From: Certhia americana
Taxonomy: Eukaryota > Chordata > Aves > Passeriformes > Certhiidae
Direction of reading: 5' to 3'
Assembly: GCA_018697195.1 (NCBI GenBank)
Contig: CM031878.1
Span: forward strand, 67,573,331 to 67,637,330
DNA: 64,000 nt
Below are positions 32,401 to 42,100 of this stretch, piece after piece; the stretch's first letter is position 1, and each line of letters begins with the position of its first letter. Position numbers and translations under genes: made by a program. The notes below the pieces were generated by a model. That model had not been told where the DNA came from. It did not search any database and worked only from the letters and a program-made list of their open reading frames with translations.

Positions 32401-34967
32401 CCCGATACCTGGTCCTTGCTTTTTACCATTCTCTAATTGGAAGGCTAAATGTGTTTGGTGACTTAAATTGGAAACCTCTGCAAAATAGGTGTGTGTGCAG
32501 ACCTCATTTCCTTATTTGGTGTTTTTCCCCTTTCTAAAACACTTTATTGGAGGCTCCACCACTCTCATAGCTGTGGCTTGGCTGTGCCCTGTGGGTGGGT
32601 CTGCTGGAATGGCTGCGTTCAGCACAGGCAGCCCCTGGTCTTGGCACACAGCTCCTGCCCCTGCAGACCTCGCCCCACCTGCCCCCAAACCTTGACAAAT
32701 GCATCCAATGCAAGTGGGTGAAATGCTGTGTGTTGGGTAAGCATACACAGGCGGAGCATGATAAAAACACTAGTGGGACAAAACCAAAAGTTAATTGAAT
32801 TCCTGTGTGCTTAAGTCACATGGGATTTTTTTGTCTCTATTTATAAAACTGAGCCTGTACCAAGGTCTTTCAACACCTTTTTTCCCTCCAAACCAAATTT
32901 CTCAAATAGCATAAAGCTAAGACAATATTATACCACTGTTTACATGTATGGCATAGGTATTAGAAATATTGCCAAGAAGGGGTTTCTTCCTGCACACCTT
33001 CACCCTCTTGGCATGGAAATCTAAAGTAATGCTGGCTTAATGCTTCTGTATTTTCTGGATAATAGCACTGTGAATACAAAGGGAAAATGCTTACCAGATG
33101 GTTATCAGATACAATCTTTGGCCAAATTAGGTCACTTAAGAGGTTACTGTTTTCTGGCTTTCTGGGGCAGGCTGGCAAGATGGTTCATAGAAGACCTCAT
33201 TTCAGTGGGAAGCCAGCCAGCCAGCCCTCTGCAGCAAGGCTAGGCACTGTCCTACTCCCTTATATAGTCTCTGCTTGGAGGCAGCAGTAGACAGCTGGAT
33301 GGTTAGATCATTCAGCTGTTCCCAGAGAAGTGACCTTCTGTCCTGAATTAGAGTCTTAAGAGGTGTGCTTTTTTTGTTTAGTGTCTTGCTTTCGTCATTT
33401 AGTGTCTTCAGGAATGGATTCTTAAAGATTTGCCTTTATCTGCCAGATATTCAACGATGAAGTGCTCTGCATACAAGCTAAATCAGAATTGCCTGTAGCT
33501 GCATATTGCCACATCCTAATTTAGATGAGCAGTGGTTAGAAATCTAATAGATTTTTGTTCTCTGAGGAAAGGCACTGCAGTTGCTTAACAGTTTCACATG
33601 CCTTAGGGAAGAGTGCTGGTAACTTGCAGCAGCAGCAAAGGTAGCATATATAGGATGTTCTGGTAAAACTTGTCATATCTCCCCTTACTGTCCCTATGAC
33701 CACAGCACTGTAAACTGGACCACTGAGATTATCTAGATTAAAAATTTAAAATTACTGTGTAGTTAAAATCCAGTTAGTGCACGAATGTATTGCAGTGACT
33801 TTTTCAGTGTGACCTTATGATTTTTTAAGTACTCCTTCATACTTTGAGCCAAGCAAGCACTATTGCTTAGCAAAATTCTGCTAATTTGGCTTTTAATTGT
33901 ATCTAGCATCTTGTTAAAATGCAAAGTATCTATCAAAGGATAAATCATTAAATTGTGGGAGGGAAAATGTGGTCTAATATTAGCCATTCCCTTACACTAA
34001 CTTTCCAAGCTAAAAGGAAATTCCTGTTTGCATGTTAAGCAACTCCCTTAAAATTAGGTGCTTCTTATTGTTTCCTTTTCCTCAAAATGCTCTTCTTGAG
34101 GATAGAAGAGAAATCATGATGTAGGGCTAAAATGTGATATCCTTGAACCGGAAGTACAATGGTTCCTCAAGTTGAAGCCTGAAAGTAGCTGTGACTAAAT
34201 CTGTAACCAGTGCCAGCAAGTTACTAAGACACTGAGATATTAAGAACATATGTCTGGGGATGTGACCCACTCTATTCCTTTCTCTCTGCTTTTAAGGACA
34301 AGGAGATGAGAAGTGGATAAATAGGCTGTGTAAAAATAGGTTTGTTCAAATTATTTTCAAGGATGCAACTGGCTGACATTACTTTCACTGCAGCTAAAGG
34401 AAGATAACCCACAATCAATTCACTAAATCTGGTAAATGGGACATGTCTGTTAATGGTTAGAAGACTATATTTTGCTGTGCACACATAATGGCTGAAGCTG
34501 TTATAAAACTATTTGAATTATCCATTTAGCCATAGAGCTATGACTTGGAAGTTAGAGGCTTTTACTGGATTTTGATCAAGGTAAAAATAATTTAGTTTCT
34601 TGTCCCATTGCCTCTAGCTCTGATTTTTATTTCTGCCTCATTTTCTTAGGACTAATGGAGGAGACAATCTATAGGTGAACATTTCAGGGGATATTCATCA
34701 TATGAAACTTAGATATCCTTCTAGTTGATTGTCTAGATGTTCTATTTGATGCACTTATTACACTTATTAAAAGGGAAGCATTTTACGGGATTATCATTGG
34801 TACAAAATGGTGTGACTGAATTAACATGCACACAGAATGTATTGAAGAGCATGTCCTGATTTTTTTCATTTAAAATGCAGTGTAACACTTCTTGCCTTCC
34901 AACTCTTTCTCTCTCTTTTTGTAAGATACAGAACAACTTACAAAAACTACTTGAAGATGGTGAATGA
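5339..34967 (+). CDS. GRAMD2B: GRAMD2B (GRAMD3), GRAM domain-containing protein 2B; full coding region, 14 coding exons
   Basis: GRAMD2B is a GRAM-domain protein of the GRAMD1/GRAMD2 group, held in the ER membrane by a C-terminal segment. It lacks the sterol-binding VASt domain of GRAMD1 proteins, and its relative GRAMD2A marks ER-plasma membrane contacts (family knowledge); its own role is less clear. The exons join in phase: 5339-5430, 18333-18455, 20414-20495, 20811-20877, 21822-21925, 25333-25428, 26123-26194, 26316-26396, 27033-27144, 28812-28934, 29128-29215, 30194-30295, 31799-31892 and 34926-34967. The product is 425 aa from the ATG at 5339, or 422 aa from the ATG at 5348, which matches the human start MTE. 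An in-frame stop at 5318 excludes a longer start. Numbered from 5348, the layout is a charged Ser/Lys-rich N-terminus (1-96), the GRAM domain (about 98-209), an acidic and Ser-rich linker (210-330), one transmembrane segment (about 334-356) and a helical tail ending at 422. It is ten residues shorter than human, with the shortfall in the N-terminal linker. All introns are GT-AG. Confidence 0.95.
7596..7614. repeat. Homopolymer A run (19)
   Basis: Uninterrupted run of 19 A within GRAMD2B intron 1. There is no recognisable retroposed body 5' to it, so it reads as simple sequence. Confidence 0.9.
8707..8728. repeat. Homopolymer T run (22)
   Basis: Uninterrupted run of 22 T in GRAMD2B intron 1. 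It is simple sequence with no attached retroposed gene that I can recognise. Confidence 0.9.
12391..12411. repeat. Homopolymer T run (21)
   Basis: Uninterrupted run of 21 T in GRAMD2B intron 1, simple sequence. Confidence 0.9.
18271..18303 (+). repeat. TTTG/TTTA tetranucleotide tract next to exon 2 acceptor
   Basis: Repeats of TTTA, then TTTG, then TTTA again fill this stretch. It ends about 30 nt before the exon 2 acceptor of GRAMD2B, so it overlaps the region where the branch point and polypyrimidine tract would lie. Confidence 0.85.
18333..18455 (+). CDS. GRAMD2B: GRAMD2B coding exon 2
   Basis: Acceptor CCCTGCAG, donor AG|GTAATG. It encodes [18 protein letters not shown] and then a stretch ending [11 protein letters not shown], parallel to the human SEAENGVEEKKKACRSPT region. 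The 123-nt exon starts with the last base of one codon and ends with two bases of the next. A second frame is also open across it but stops early in exon 3 and is not considered coding. Confidence 0.93.
20414..20495 (+). CDS. GRAMD2B: GRAMD2B coding exon 3
   Basis: Acceptor CTTCAG, donor CAG|GTAAGG. It encodes [20 protein letters not shown] followed by KKRASNQ, the polar, lysine-rich lead into the GRAM domain. Compared with human GRAMD2B, about ten residues of the Ser-rich linker are absent around the exon 2/3 junction, which accounts for the shorter protein. Confidence 0.92.
20811..20877 (+). CDS. GRAMD2B: GRAMD2B coding exon 4 (start of GRAM domain)
   Basis: Acceptor TTTTAG, donor AAA|GTAAGT. 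It encodes [20 protein letters not shown] followed by KQ. The F-H-K-L-F-x-x-V-P pattern opens the GRAM domain and matches the human protein closely. Confidence 0.95.
21822..21925 (+). CDS. GRAMD2B: GRAMD2B coding exon 5 (GRAM domain core)
   Basis: Acceptor TTTCAG, donor AAG|GTTAGT. It encodes [20 protein letters not shown] followed by [14 protein letters not shown]. The glycine, the '[14 protein letters not shown]' block and FG are the signature of GRAM domains. Conservation with human is nearly complete. Confidence 0.97.
22812..22838. repeat. Perfect 11-bp inverted repeat, 5-nt loop
   Basis: TTTAACAACAG (22812-22822) and its exact reverse complement CTGTTGTTAAA (22828-22838) flank the loop TTCAT, inside GRAMD2B intron 5. 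Confidence 0.9.
24528..24555. repeat. Perfect 11-bp inverted repeat, 6-nt loop
   Basis: TAATCATGGAT (24528-24538) and its reverse complement ATCCATGATTA (24545-24555) flank the loop GTTATT in GRAMD2B intron 5. Confidence 0.9.
25333..25428 (+). CDS. GRAMD2B: GRAMD2B coding exon 6 (GRAM domain)
   Basis: Acceptor TTTCAG, donor AGG|GTAAGT. It encodes [20 protein letters not shown] followed by [12 protein letters not shown], the second half of the GRAM domain. Exactly 32 codons, phase 0 on both sides. AGG|GTAAGT is preferred over the neighbouring AG|GG cut because exon 7 must start in phase 0. Confidence 0.97.
26123..26194 (+). CDS. GRAMD2B: GRAMD2B coding exon 7 (GRAM domain end)
   Basis: Acceptor TTTCAG, donor GAT|GTAAGT. 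It encodes [20 protein letters not shown] followed by RHLD, the last strand and C-terminal helix of the GRAM domain. 24 codons, phase 0 on both sides. Confidence 0.97.
26316..26396 (+). CDS. GRAMD2B: GRAMD2B coding exon 8
   Basis: Acceptor TTTCAG, donor CTG|GTAAAT. It encodes [20 protein letters not shown] followed by CPRTLPL. The [15 protein letters not shown] stretch is identical to human. 27 codons, phase 0; it begins the polar linker after the GRAM domain. Confidence 0.96.
27033..27144 (+). CDS. GRAMD2B: GRAMD2B coding exon 9
   Basis: Acceptor CATTAG, donor CAAG|GTTAGT. It encodes [20 protein letters not shown] followed by a Ser-rich stretch containing GSQTPE. The acidic patch and SGSQTPE-type motif match human. 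Confidence 0.95.
28812..28934 (+). CDS. GRAMD2B: GRAMD2B coding exon 10
   Basis: Acceptor ATGACAG, donor AATG|GTAAGA. It encodes [20 protein letters not shown] followed by [20 protein letters not shown], a basic linker before the membrane segment. It is less conserved than the GRAM exons, but keeps the human EAKPxRxDAH core. Confidence 0.9.
29128..29215 (+). CDS. GRAMD2B: GRAMD2B coding exon 11 (start of transmembrane segment)
   Basis: Acceptor TTGCAG, donor CT|GTAAGT. It encodes [20 protein letters not shown] followed by HVLVFYAI. The HKVKSQK motif and the start of the hydrophobic helix match human (HKVKSQK, then IFYAIV). Confidence 0.95.
29281..29750 (-). mobile_element. CR1 LINE 3'-end fragment in GRAMD2B intron 11
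   Basis: The + strand begins cacagaatcactaggttgg, the reverse complement of a CR1 3' terminus. It then runs through CR1 tail phrases such as 'ccagggatggtgactccacc' (29391-29410) and 'gcagccttgctgcccttctc'. The element is therefore on the minus strand and 5'-truncated. It lies about 65 bp after the exon 11 donor, antisense to GRAMD2B. Confidence 0.9.
29832..29882. repeat. TATG/TACA-rich simple repeat with dyad symmetry
   Basis: Alternating TATA, CATA and TGTA units. Part of it reads ACATACATA, loop TGTGTA, then TATGTATGT, so it can fold back on itself. It lies in GRAMD2B intron 11. Confidence 0.75.
30194..30295 (+). CDS. GRAMD2B: GRAMD2B coding exon 12 (rest of transmembrane segment)
   Basis: Acceptor ATACAG, donor GGA|GTAAGA. 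It encodes [20 protein letters not shown] followed by [26 protein letters not shown] completes the single membrane-spanning helix begun in exon 11 and ends with basic residues. The human equivalent is VCALIISTFYMRY. Confidence 0.95.
31799..31892 (+). CDS. GRAMD2B: GRAMD2B coding exon 13
   Basis: Acceptor TTGACAG, donor AAG|GTAACA. It encodes [20 protein letters not shown] followed by [11 protein letters not shown], a helical tail behind the membrane segment. The human counterpart contains LCQELTANIVKLEK. Confidence 0.93.
32174..32195. repeat. Homopolymer T run (22)
   Basis: Uninterrupted run of 22 T in GRAMD2B intron 13, simple sequence. Confidence 0.9.
32540..32800. repeat. GC-rich block in GRAMD2B intron 13, possible old LTR or other repeat
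   Basis: A sharply GC-richer patch, with runs such as ctcctgcccctgcagacctc, sits in AT-rich intron DNA. Its style resembles passerine ERV LTR sequence, but I cannot match it to a family. Frames through it are open for 65-78 codons on both strands, which is what GC-rich sequence does by chance. The call as a transposed block is a guess. Confidence 0.3.
34926..34967 (+). CDS. GRAMD2B: GRAMD2B coding exon 14 (C-terminus and stop)
   Basis: It encodes [13 protein letters not shown] and a TGA at 34965-34967; human ends [13 protein letters not shown]. The acceptor is an uncommon AAG (TTTTGTAAG) after a strong pyrimidine tract. A CAG acceptor six bases further in (34929-34931) would drop only Ile-Gln and stay in frame. 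Confidence 0.95.
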   Translation: MQNNLQKLLEDGE

Positions 34968-36180
34968 AACATCAATGTTCTCGGCTGCTTCAGACTCCAT
35001 TCTTGTGTCTTGACAAACCGTTCCAAAGGAGCTCTGCTGGCCAGAGTTCAAGCTCCTTTATTTTCAGTCCAAGCCAAGCTGTAAAGCTATAAAGCTCATG
35101 TCATCTTGCAAAAAAGTCTGTTGATTCTTTAGCATGTATCTATATATTTAGAAAACATACATGGTTTGATCTACGTGTATCTATGTTTTTAAAATATGGG
35201 GATTTTTCTTTCTCTGTTGTGTGTGAATTAATGGATTTTATAGCTTGCTTGATTTTAGAGTTGCTTACACCAGTGCAAACCTGGTGCATATCCTTTTACC
35301 TCAACATTTACTTCATACCTAGTCATACAGATATAAATGTGAAGATTGTCCGTCATGATTCATGTACTGAAGTTTTGTGTGAATGAGCAGGTATCTCTTT
35401 TAGCTATGATTATGGATTGGTGCTGTGCTCTTCATTTTTACTTACTTCTCTGCACCCTGACATCCCAAATATCAGAAAACAGACACCTCTGTGCTATGCA
35501 AGGTCTTTGTGAATCCTTGAGGTCTGCTCAGTTCCCCAGTGCTGTAAAAAGATCAATTCCGCTTTCTGTGACACTGTATCACCACTGAGGGTAAGGTCTG
35601 TTTTTGCTGGGCATTCAGGTTCCATTGAAGCCAAGCCTGAAAATCTGTATGACTTGCCAATTTCCAATCAAGTTGCTTATGAATAGCAATATGGGTGTGA
35701 TACACCTGCACAACTTAGAAAAACTGTTCGTTTTCTGTCCACTCATATAGTCTCTGTCCTTTAAATTAATCAGTGTGAAGATCCTCAGTCAGCTTTCCTT
35801 GGAGTTGCATGGGGTTTTGAGCAAGTGCAATTTGTAGTCCAGTAAATGACAATCTAGTCTTGGAATGTGTCTCCAGGGACTAGATATTTCCATGTAATGA
35901 GAACTGGCAAATGGTGCAGCAATACAAACAATCAGTAGAGTGAATGAAAAAGTGGACATCTGCTTTGTTATATTACATACTGGTTTTTTTCAGAGTGCCT
36001 AAGATGGGGATTTTTATCTTTCTGATTCACCAAGCAGGCTCATTAGTTTTTAAAAAGCAATATTTAGGATAATAACTACTATCTGTGAAGTAACACTGTT
36101 GTTTATATATGCTATGCATTTTATAATCATTTCTGTGAAATGTACCAACTTTGTTTAAATAAATTTTTTTAAAACAAGTG
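34968..36180 (+). other. GRAMD2B: GRAMD2B 3' UTR
   Basis: AT-rich sequence without long reading frames from the stop codon to just after a canonical poly(A) signal. The end point is inferred from that signal at 36158, so it is accurate only to a few tens of bases. Use of further downstream signals cannot be excluded. Confidence 0.75.
36158..36163 (+). promoter_or_regulatory. GRAMD2B: Poly(A) signal AATAAA of GRAMD2B
   Basis: Canonical AATAAA about 1.19 kb past the stop codon, followed by T- and A-rich sequence. I saw no other canonical hexamer in the + strand between the stop and this site. Confidence 0.7.
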
Positions 36181-39100
36181 ACTCAGTACTATAATTTTGA
36201 TGAACCCAAGTCCATGGATCAGTTTTGGGCACATGAGATATTTTTGAGGCTTATACCTCACAATGCAAAATCCATCACCCAACACAAGGGGCTAGGAACT
36301 GCATCCTGCTGCAGTCCTTCCTCTGACTCCATTGTGTGTGACTTCTTTCTGGATCTCAATGGCAACAGTAAGAACAAATTTGGTCCCCAGAGTTTTGAAG
36401 ACGTGTTATTAGTTTTCTCAAGTTCCTCAGGTTTCTCAAATTTCCTCCTCGGAGGATATTGTATGAATATTGGAATGTTGAGGCAGTTTAGAGGGCCCTG
36501 AAGGCTCTAACATGCCTGATGGCTCAAGATTCCACCTGAGAAATTTGTGAGATTTGCCTGTTCTCCTTGTTGAAGTCTCTGCCTTTTCTTCCTCAGCTAT
36601 TGTGACTTTATTGGGAAACTCAGCTTCACAAGAAAACTTGAAATAAGTTTTTGGGGTTCTTTTTCCATTCTTTTCCCTTTTCCAACTTTGCTATACAGTT
36701 GCGCAGCTTATGTAATGTTATGGTCTCCTACTGCATCATCTACCTTCTCTTCTTCCCTTCCTCTAATTCTGTATCAGAAATGTCTAGCTCTGTGGTTGAA
36801 AAATTGATTCAATGAGTCACTTTTATCATAGGAACTGCAAGAAACCTTGGTTCTATCCAGCAGCTGAACTGAGTCTTTTACTTACATCATCAAGTCTGTG
36901 CTTCTCTACAGGAAAACAGGGAGAGAAATAGTATTTGATATGTGCCTTTAGTAAATCATGCAGCCTAAGCCCTTATCGTCAGCCATACGGAGTAGAATAA
37001 TTACTGGAGGGAATGAGCAATCAGAGGTGGATGCATGCCCTTTAGCCAGCTGCAGCAGCATGGCAGGGCAGGCGAGTCGACAAAGGTGTAACAGTGTTCT
37101 TTCAACCCAGCAAAGTGAAGTAGGCTGCAGAGGAAGGCTTGGCTTGTGGCACAGCACACTGGTACAGTTCAGTATGACCTCTTCCCTGCCCCTCAGATGC
37201 TACCCGCACTCCCCCTTTTCCTAGAGGGAGGTCTGGAGGATGTCACACTCTTCAGGCACCAGGGCACAGGTGGGCAGTGTGCAGTATTGAGGTACTTCAG
37301 GGAGCACTGCAAGGCCCCACATGGAGAAAGCTTAGATATGAGTGGAGTGAAATCCTGTGATTCAAGTTTTCAACTGGAGAGGAGGGGCTTTGCCCCAGTC
37401 GGGTTGGGAAGGAACTACTATTATCAGGGATAAGCAAGGAAAACATGCTTCTCCCAAGGCTGGGACTCCGTTAAGGAGCTGGGAGACTTCTACCAGTATC
37501 TGTGGCTGGTAGTGCATACAAAGGTCATGAGGAGGGGCTTTGCCTTTTGGCAAAAGTGTGAGTTTACAGAAGTAGGTAGGAAAGATGTATGACTAGGGAA
37601 GTCATAAATGTACACAAAATTCTTAGCACAAGCACTTAGTAACAATTGTTCATAATTTGCTGCATAGGTTGCATGAAACTCTGCTTTTAAAAGCCAATTT
37701 TAAAATTTCTTCTGCATTTGTTTTTCCAGTTTTGTCTACCTGTTGTCCTTCACAGCACAGAGGCTAGAAAAACAGCTGAGTTCTACCAGCTAGGCAGGAC
37801 TAGTAGTTAGCAGTACCACGTTCTGGGAAGATGCTTTGAGTTTGCAGGTAGGTGGAAAGCAAGAGGGGCACATCACTTGTGTTTTCTCTAGTTGTGGTTA
37901 GTGACAAGAGTAATGAGGATTTGTATTGGCTGTTTGGATTGAGGGGTTGTTGAATTAGTTTTCTGTTAAGTTATCAGGTTGATGGTATTGTTAGTGTAAA
38001 GGATGCAGATAATACTCTAGGCAGAAAGCATTATCTGCTGAAAGCCTCCATCTCATCAGAAATCAAAAGTAGTAACTCCCATTAGCATTTGCAGGAAAGA
38101 CAAACAAGTTTTGTCTGAGTATATCTGAATTTAATACTGTTTACTGCTTTCACATGAACTTTCGTACAGGTGTGTGGTAATACTTTCTGCTTCATGCTAC
38201 ATCTGCACTTTCATTTCCATATTTCCACCTCATAGTCAGTTGACAAATGCTAAAGACGTCCCCAGATTGGTGTTATACAGGCCTTTGCAGGGTATTCCTC
38301 AGCTGGTTCAGTTGCAACTGCTAGTGAGGTGTTATTCCCAAATACATAGGAGATTTTGCATTTACAGAGCAGGTGTGACGTGCAGTAATGATCAGAAAAA
38401 GCTGGCTATTTAGACAGAAAACTAAGCAAACAGTAACACTGAGCAAACAGTTCTTTCTGTGTTCAGTGCCTGTGTGTATGTTTCTATAAACAGCAAAGGA
38501 ATAATGTCATTTGAAAGGATTTTACCAGCACCTGCTTTTCAGTTTGCCTGGTGAATCTGAGTCTGACAGGTAAATTTGCTCAAGAGAGAAAATTGACTCA
38601 TCTCATTTGACACTTCTAGGTTTATGGTTTGAACCCAGTGGAGCATTCTGCTAGACACGTTTGTATGTAATAAGACTTTACAAAAGGGATTTTTTTTTGC
38701 TTTCTTGGGTTTTAAAATCAGTGTAATACCATTCTATGAATGTAGAGCCTCATAATATCCTGTTGTTCACTAACAGCCACAAAAAATGTATGTCAGTAAA
38801 TTTCATTTTATTGTGTCTAAAGTTACTCCCTGTTTATCATAAGCCATCCTGGATTTTAACACAAGTCAGTCAAATGTGAACAATAAAACAATGTACAATC
38901 TACAGTAAATCCACATCCCTTGAGAGTTTATTCCCTCCTTCATGGAATGTTATGATGCCTATCACTATTCCTGTCCAAAATTATTTTACTAATATACTGT
39001 TGTTGTTTCATGTTTCCATTTAGTCAAACTGGCCAGTGAGACTATGCCTAGTCATCTTGGATTAAATCTCAGATTATTTGGATAAGGCCTAGATCTAGTG

Positions 39101-42100
39101 TTTGTAAAACCTTGGCTGCACCTGCTATTGGGAGTACCCTCAAAAGGGATGATCCCAGGAAGGAACTGATTAGAAGTGTGCTATGAGAATACTAGCAGGG
39201 TTAGTATGATAATCAGAAGCGTTTTTTTCTCTCCTGTACCTAGTTTCATATTTATGATAATTTACAAACAAGGAGTCAGGATGCAGCACTTTGGCAATCA
39301 GACTTTGAGAGGAATTCAAGGTAAGACAGTAAAGCTTTTCTCAAGACTGTTTCATGTAGAAAATGGACACAGATATTCCAGCTATCCCCTACTGAAGTTA
39401 CAAAGGCTTTTCTTAAATCACTTTATCTCTTTTCCCCACAATGGGGAGTATTTTGCGAAAAAGTCCACCCTGAGTTGGATGTCCGTTCACTAAGTAAACA
39501 CCTGTGCCAAAAAACTTGGAAATTAGTTCTTGAAGAGAGTTGCCATGGAAATGATTGCCCTCCATATACATTTCATACTGACTAGGCTCACCACTAGCTG
39601 CCAGCCTCTGTGACTTCAGTCTAGATAGCTCGTCCCCGACTGCTTTGTTTTTTTAAAATTTGTCCACTGTGGGTAGAGTTTCTGCTGATGTACTTTACTG
39701 TCTATGTGACCTTCTTATCTTCCAGTTTCTGTACTAAGTCCATTTAGAAACTGCTTAAATGTTCATTATGTTCTTAAATTTTAAAAGATATCTTTCCCTG
39801 TCTTTACATAAACAGCAAGCTCATGTCATGATGATGTAGTAGCTGCATCATGTTCTAGAGGTGTGACATTCTACATTAAGCTTCATAATAAGGATTTGAT
39901 AGTCTTTGGCAATGCAGGGAAATTGGACTGTACAATAAAGGCTTCTTAACTCCTGTTCTCACTTAATGGTATTGATAAGGTAATTTTCCACTGACTAGGC
40001 ATTTTAGCGGTGCTTAGCAGGAGATTAAAGGAAAATCATTCTGATGTGCTGTCAAGTACAAAATTAAAAATCAGCTCTTCAAACTATCTACAGGTAGATT
40101 AATAAAGGCTCCTTCCAAGAAGAAAAGGTAATGAGTAACTTAATTATAACCTTACATGCTGATTCTGGCATGCAGGGCAAAAAACTGCTCTTCTGGCTTA
40201 GAGGTTGCTGTCCTGGTAATGTGCACACATGGGCTCATTCCAGAGCAAGGGCAAGGTGGTAAGAAAGTACCTTGTATTAACACCAGTTTCCACAACATAT
40301 GTAATGAACCACAAACCTTCTCTCACAAATGAATCATGAAATATAGATGCCTCAACACAGGCTTATGATACTCACATAATGTATGTGTATTTTTTTTATG
40401 TTTTTCCCAAAAATTCTTTTAAGTGATACCACTGACAGTACACATGAAGAAAAGAATATAATCTACATTAGCTGACTTGAAAATGGTCACACTTCTAAAG
40501 ACTCTGATCATTCATCAGAGTAATGGCTATAAGGATGAATGCTGTGTGAAAGACCCAAGTTCTTGATTGTATGAATAAATCTCATCTTCCACACTTCTCT
40601 TCCAAGTCTCTTCATGGATTTTGATTCTGCAGTCTTTGACTGTTCACAGTAAATGTAGCACAAAAATAGTTTGTGGGCTGGGATGTAATTGAACTAAGAG
40701 AGTAAAAGATTTGTGTTAGGTTTAGGACTAAGGATATGAGACTGCTTGTAGCTGAATATTGAAAGCTCTATTATTTAGCTACTGCCTCCTTCTGCTTATA
40801 AACCATCCTCTACCTCCATTTCCCAACTTGTTCTACAAGATGTAGCCTGGATCCAAAAGCTCATCTTCTAAATATTAACCCATCTAAAACCACTAAATTT
40901 TCCACCAGAGGAAAGGATAATAGTCTGCAGAAGAGCCCATCTCAAATGCAGGTACGTTGAGCAATGCCTAAAATAATGCTTTAGGAGCTTTGCTGACATT
41001 ACAACTTTTTTTCTCTATTGTTTCTTTAATTGTATTCCACATAAAGTGAAGCAACTTTGGAAACGGCAAGAACATTGTGAGGCAATTTCTCTGCACACCT
41101 GTCCTGTACCTCTGTGCTTCCCCAGGGGGCCATGGCCACAGACAATGGAGCAGATCTGTCAGCAGCAGTAAGTTAGGCTTCTACACAACTCTGGTGTCTT
41201 TCCTGAGATAAAAAATTAATGTAATGAAATCAGCACTGCCTGATCCTTAAGGTTTTAGTCATTAATCTGCCTGAGTCACTTCAGATTCAGACACCATTTG
41301 TCATTAAGCACTTAAGTGAAGCCAACTGTGACCATTGTCCAACCTGCCAGCAGCTGCTTTCCTTAAAGACCAGTATTACTGTCACCCTACCATCACTACC
41401 TTCCTGGTCATGTGCTTTTCCCACATGTGGTGCAGTATCCCTTATTTTCTTCCAGGAAAATCAGCTGGTGTTGTTTTGTACAAAGTCCACATTGCAAAGG
41501 TGATGTTGCATCAGTTTTGCCGCATCAGCTTTGCTAAATAGATTAGAGCATCTGAGTAATCAGTTTAGTGGAAGAACTAAACTGGAAATGATGAGAGTCT
41601 GGGGTAATAACACATTCATATCTCATGAGTAGATAAGGAAGATGCTGCTTTAGGTATCTATTTCCCTTTTAGCAGCACTTTCCTATATTTAGACCAAGGT
41701 TGGATAGGACCATCATACACATCCTTGGATAAAAGAAAGCAGTTATAGCTAGGTTTTTTTAGATTCTCTGTTCTGGCTCAGAGAAAACTTAACAAATCCG
41801 GCTGACAAATGCTTCAGGACAGCAACTGATACAGACTTTTTGTTGGGCCACAGAGAGTGGCCACTGTTCCAGAGGGAAGCACATGCCCTGTGTGGGAAAC
41901 AGCACGGTGAGGCAACAATTATCCAAGATTCTGTTAAGCCTCTGATTCAATGCACAAGCCAAAATCTTTGTAATGTGCTGACCACATCTGTGTAAAGCAA
42001 CTCTCTTCTCTGCACTGTGTGGCTGTGGAACAATAATAATTCCTCTGGCAATCTTATATACAGGAACAGACTTCACTCAGCCCAAGATGTTCCTGGATTG

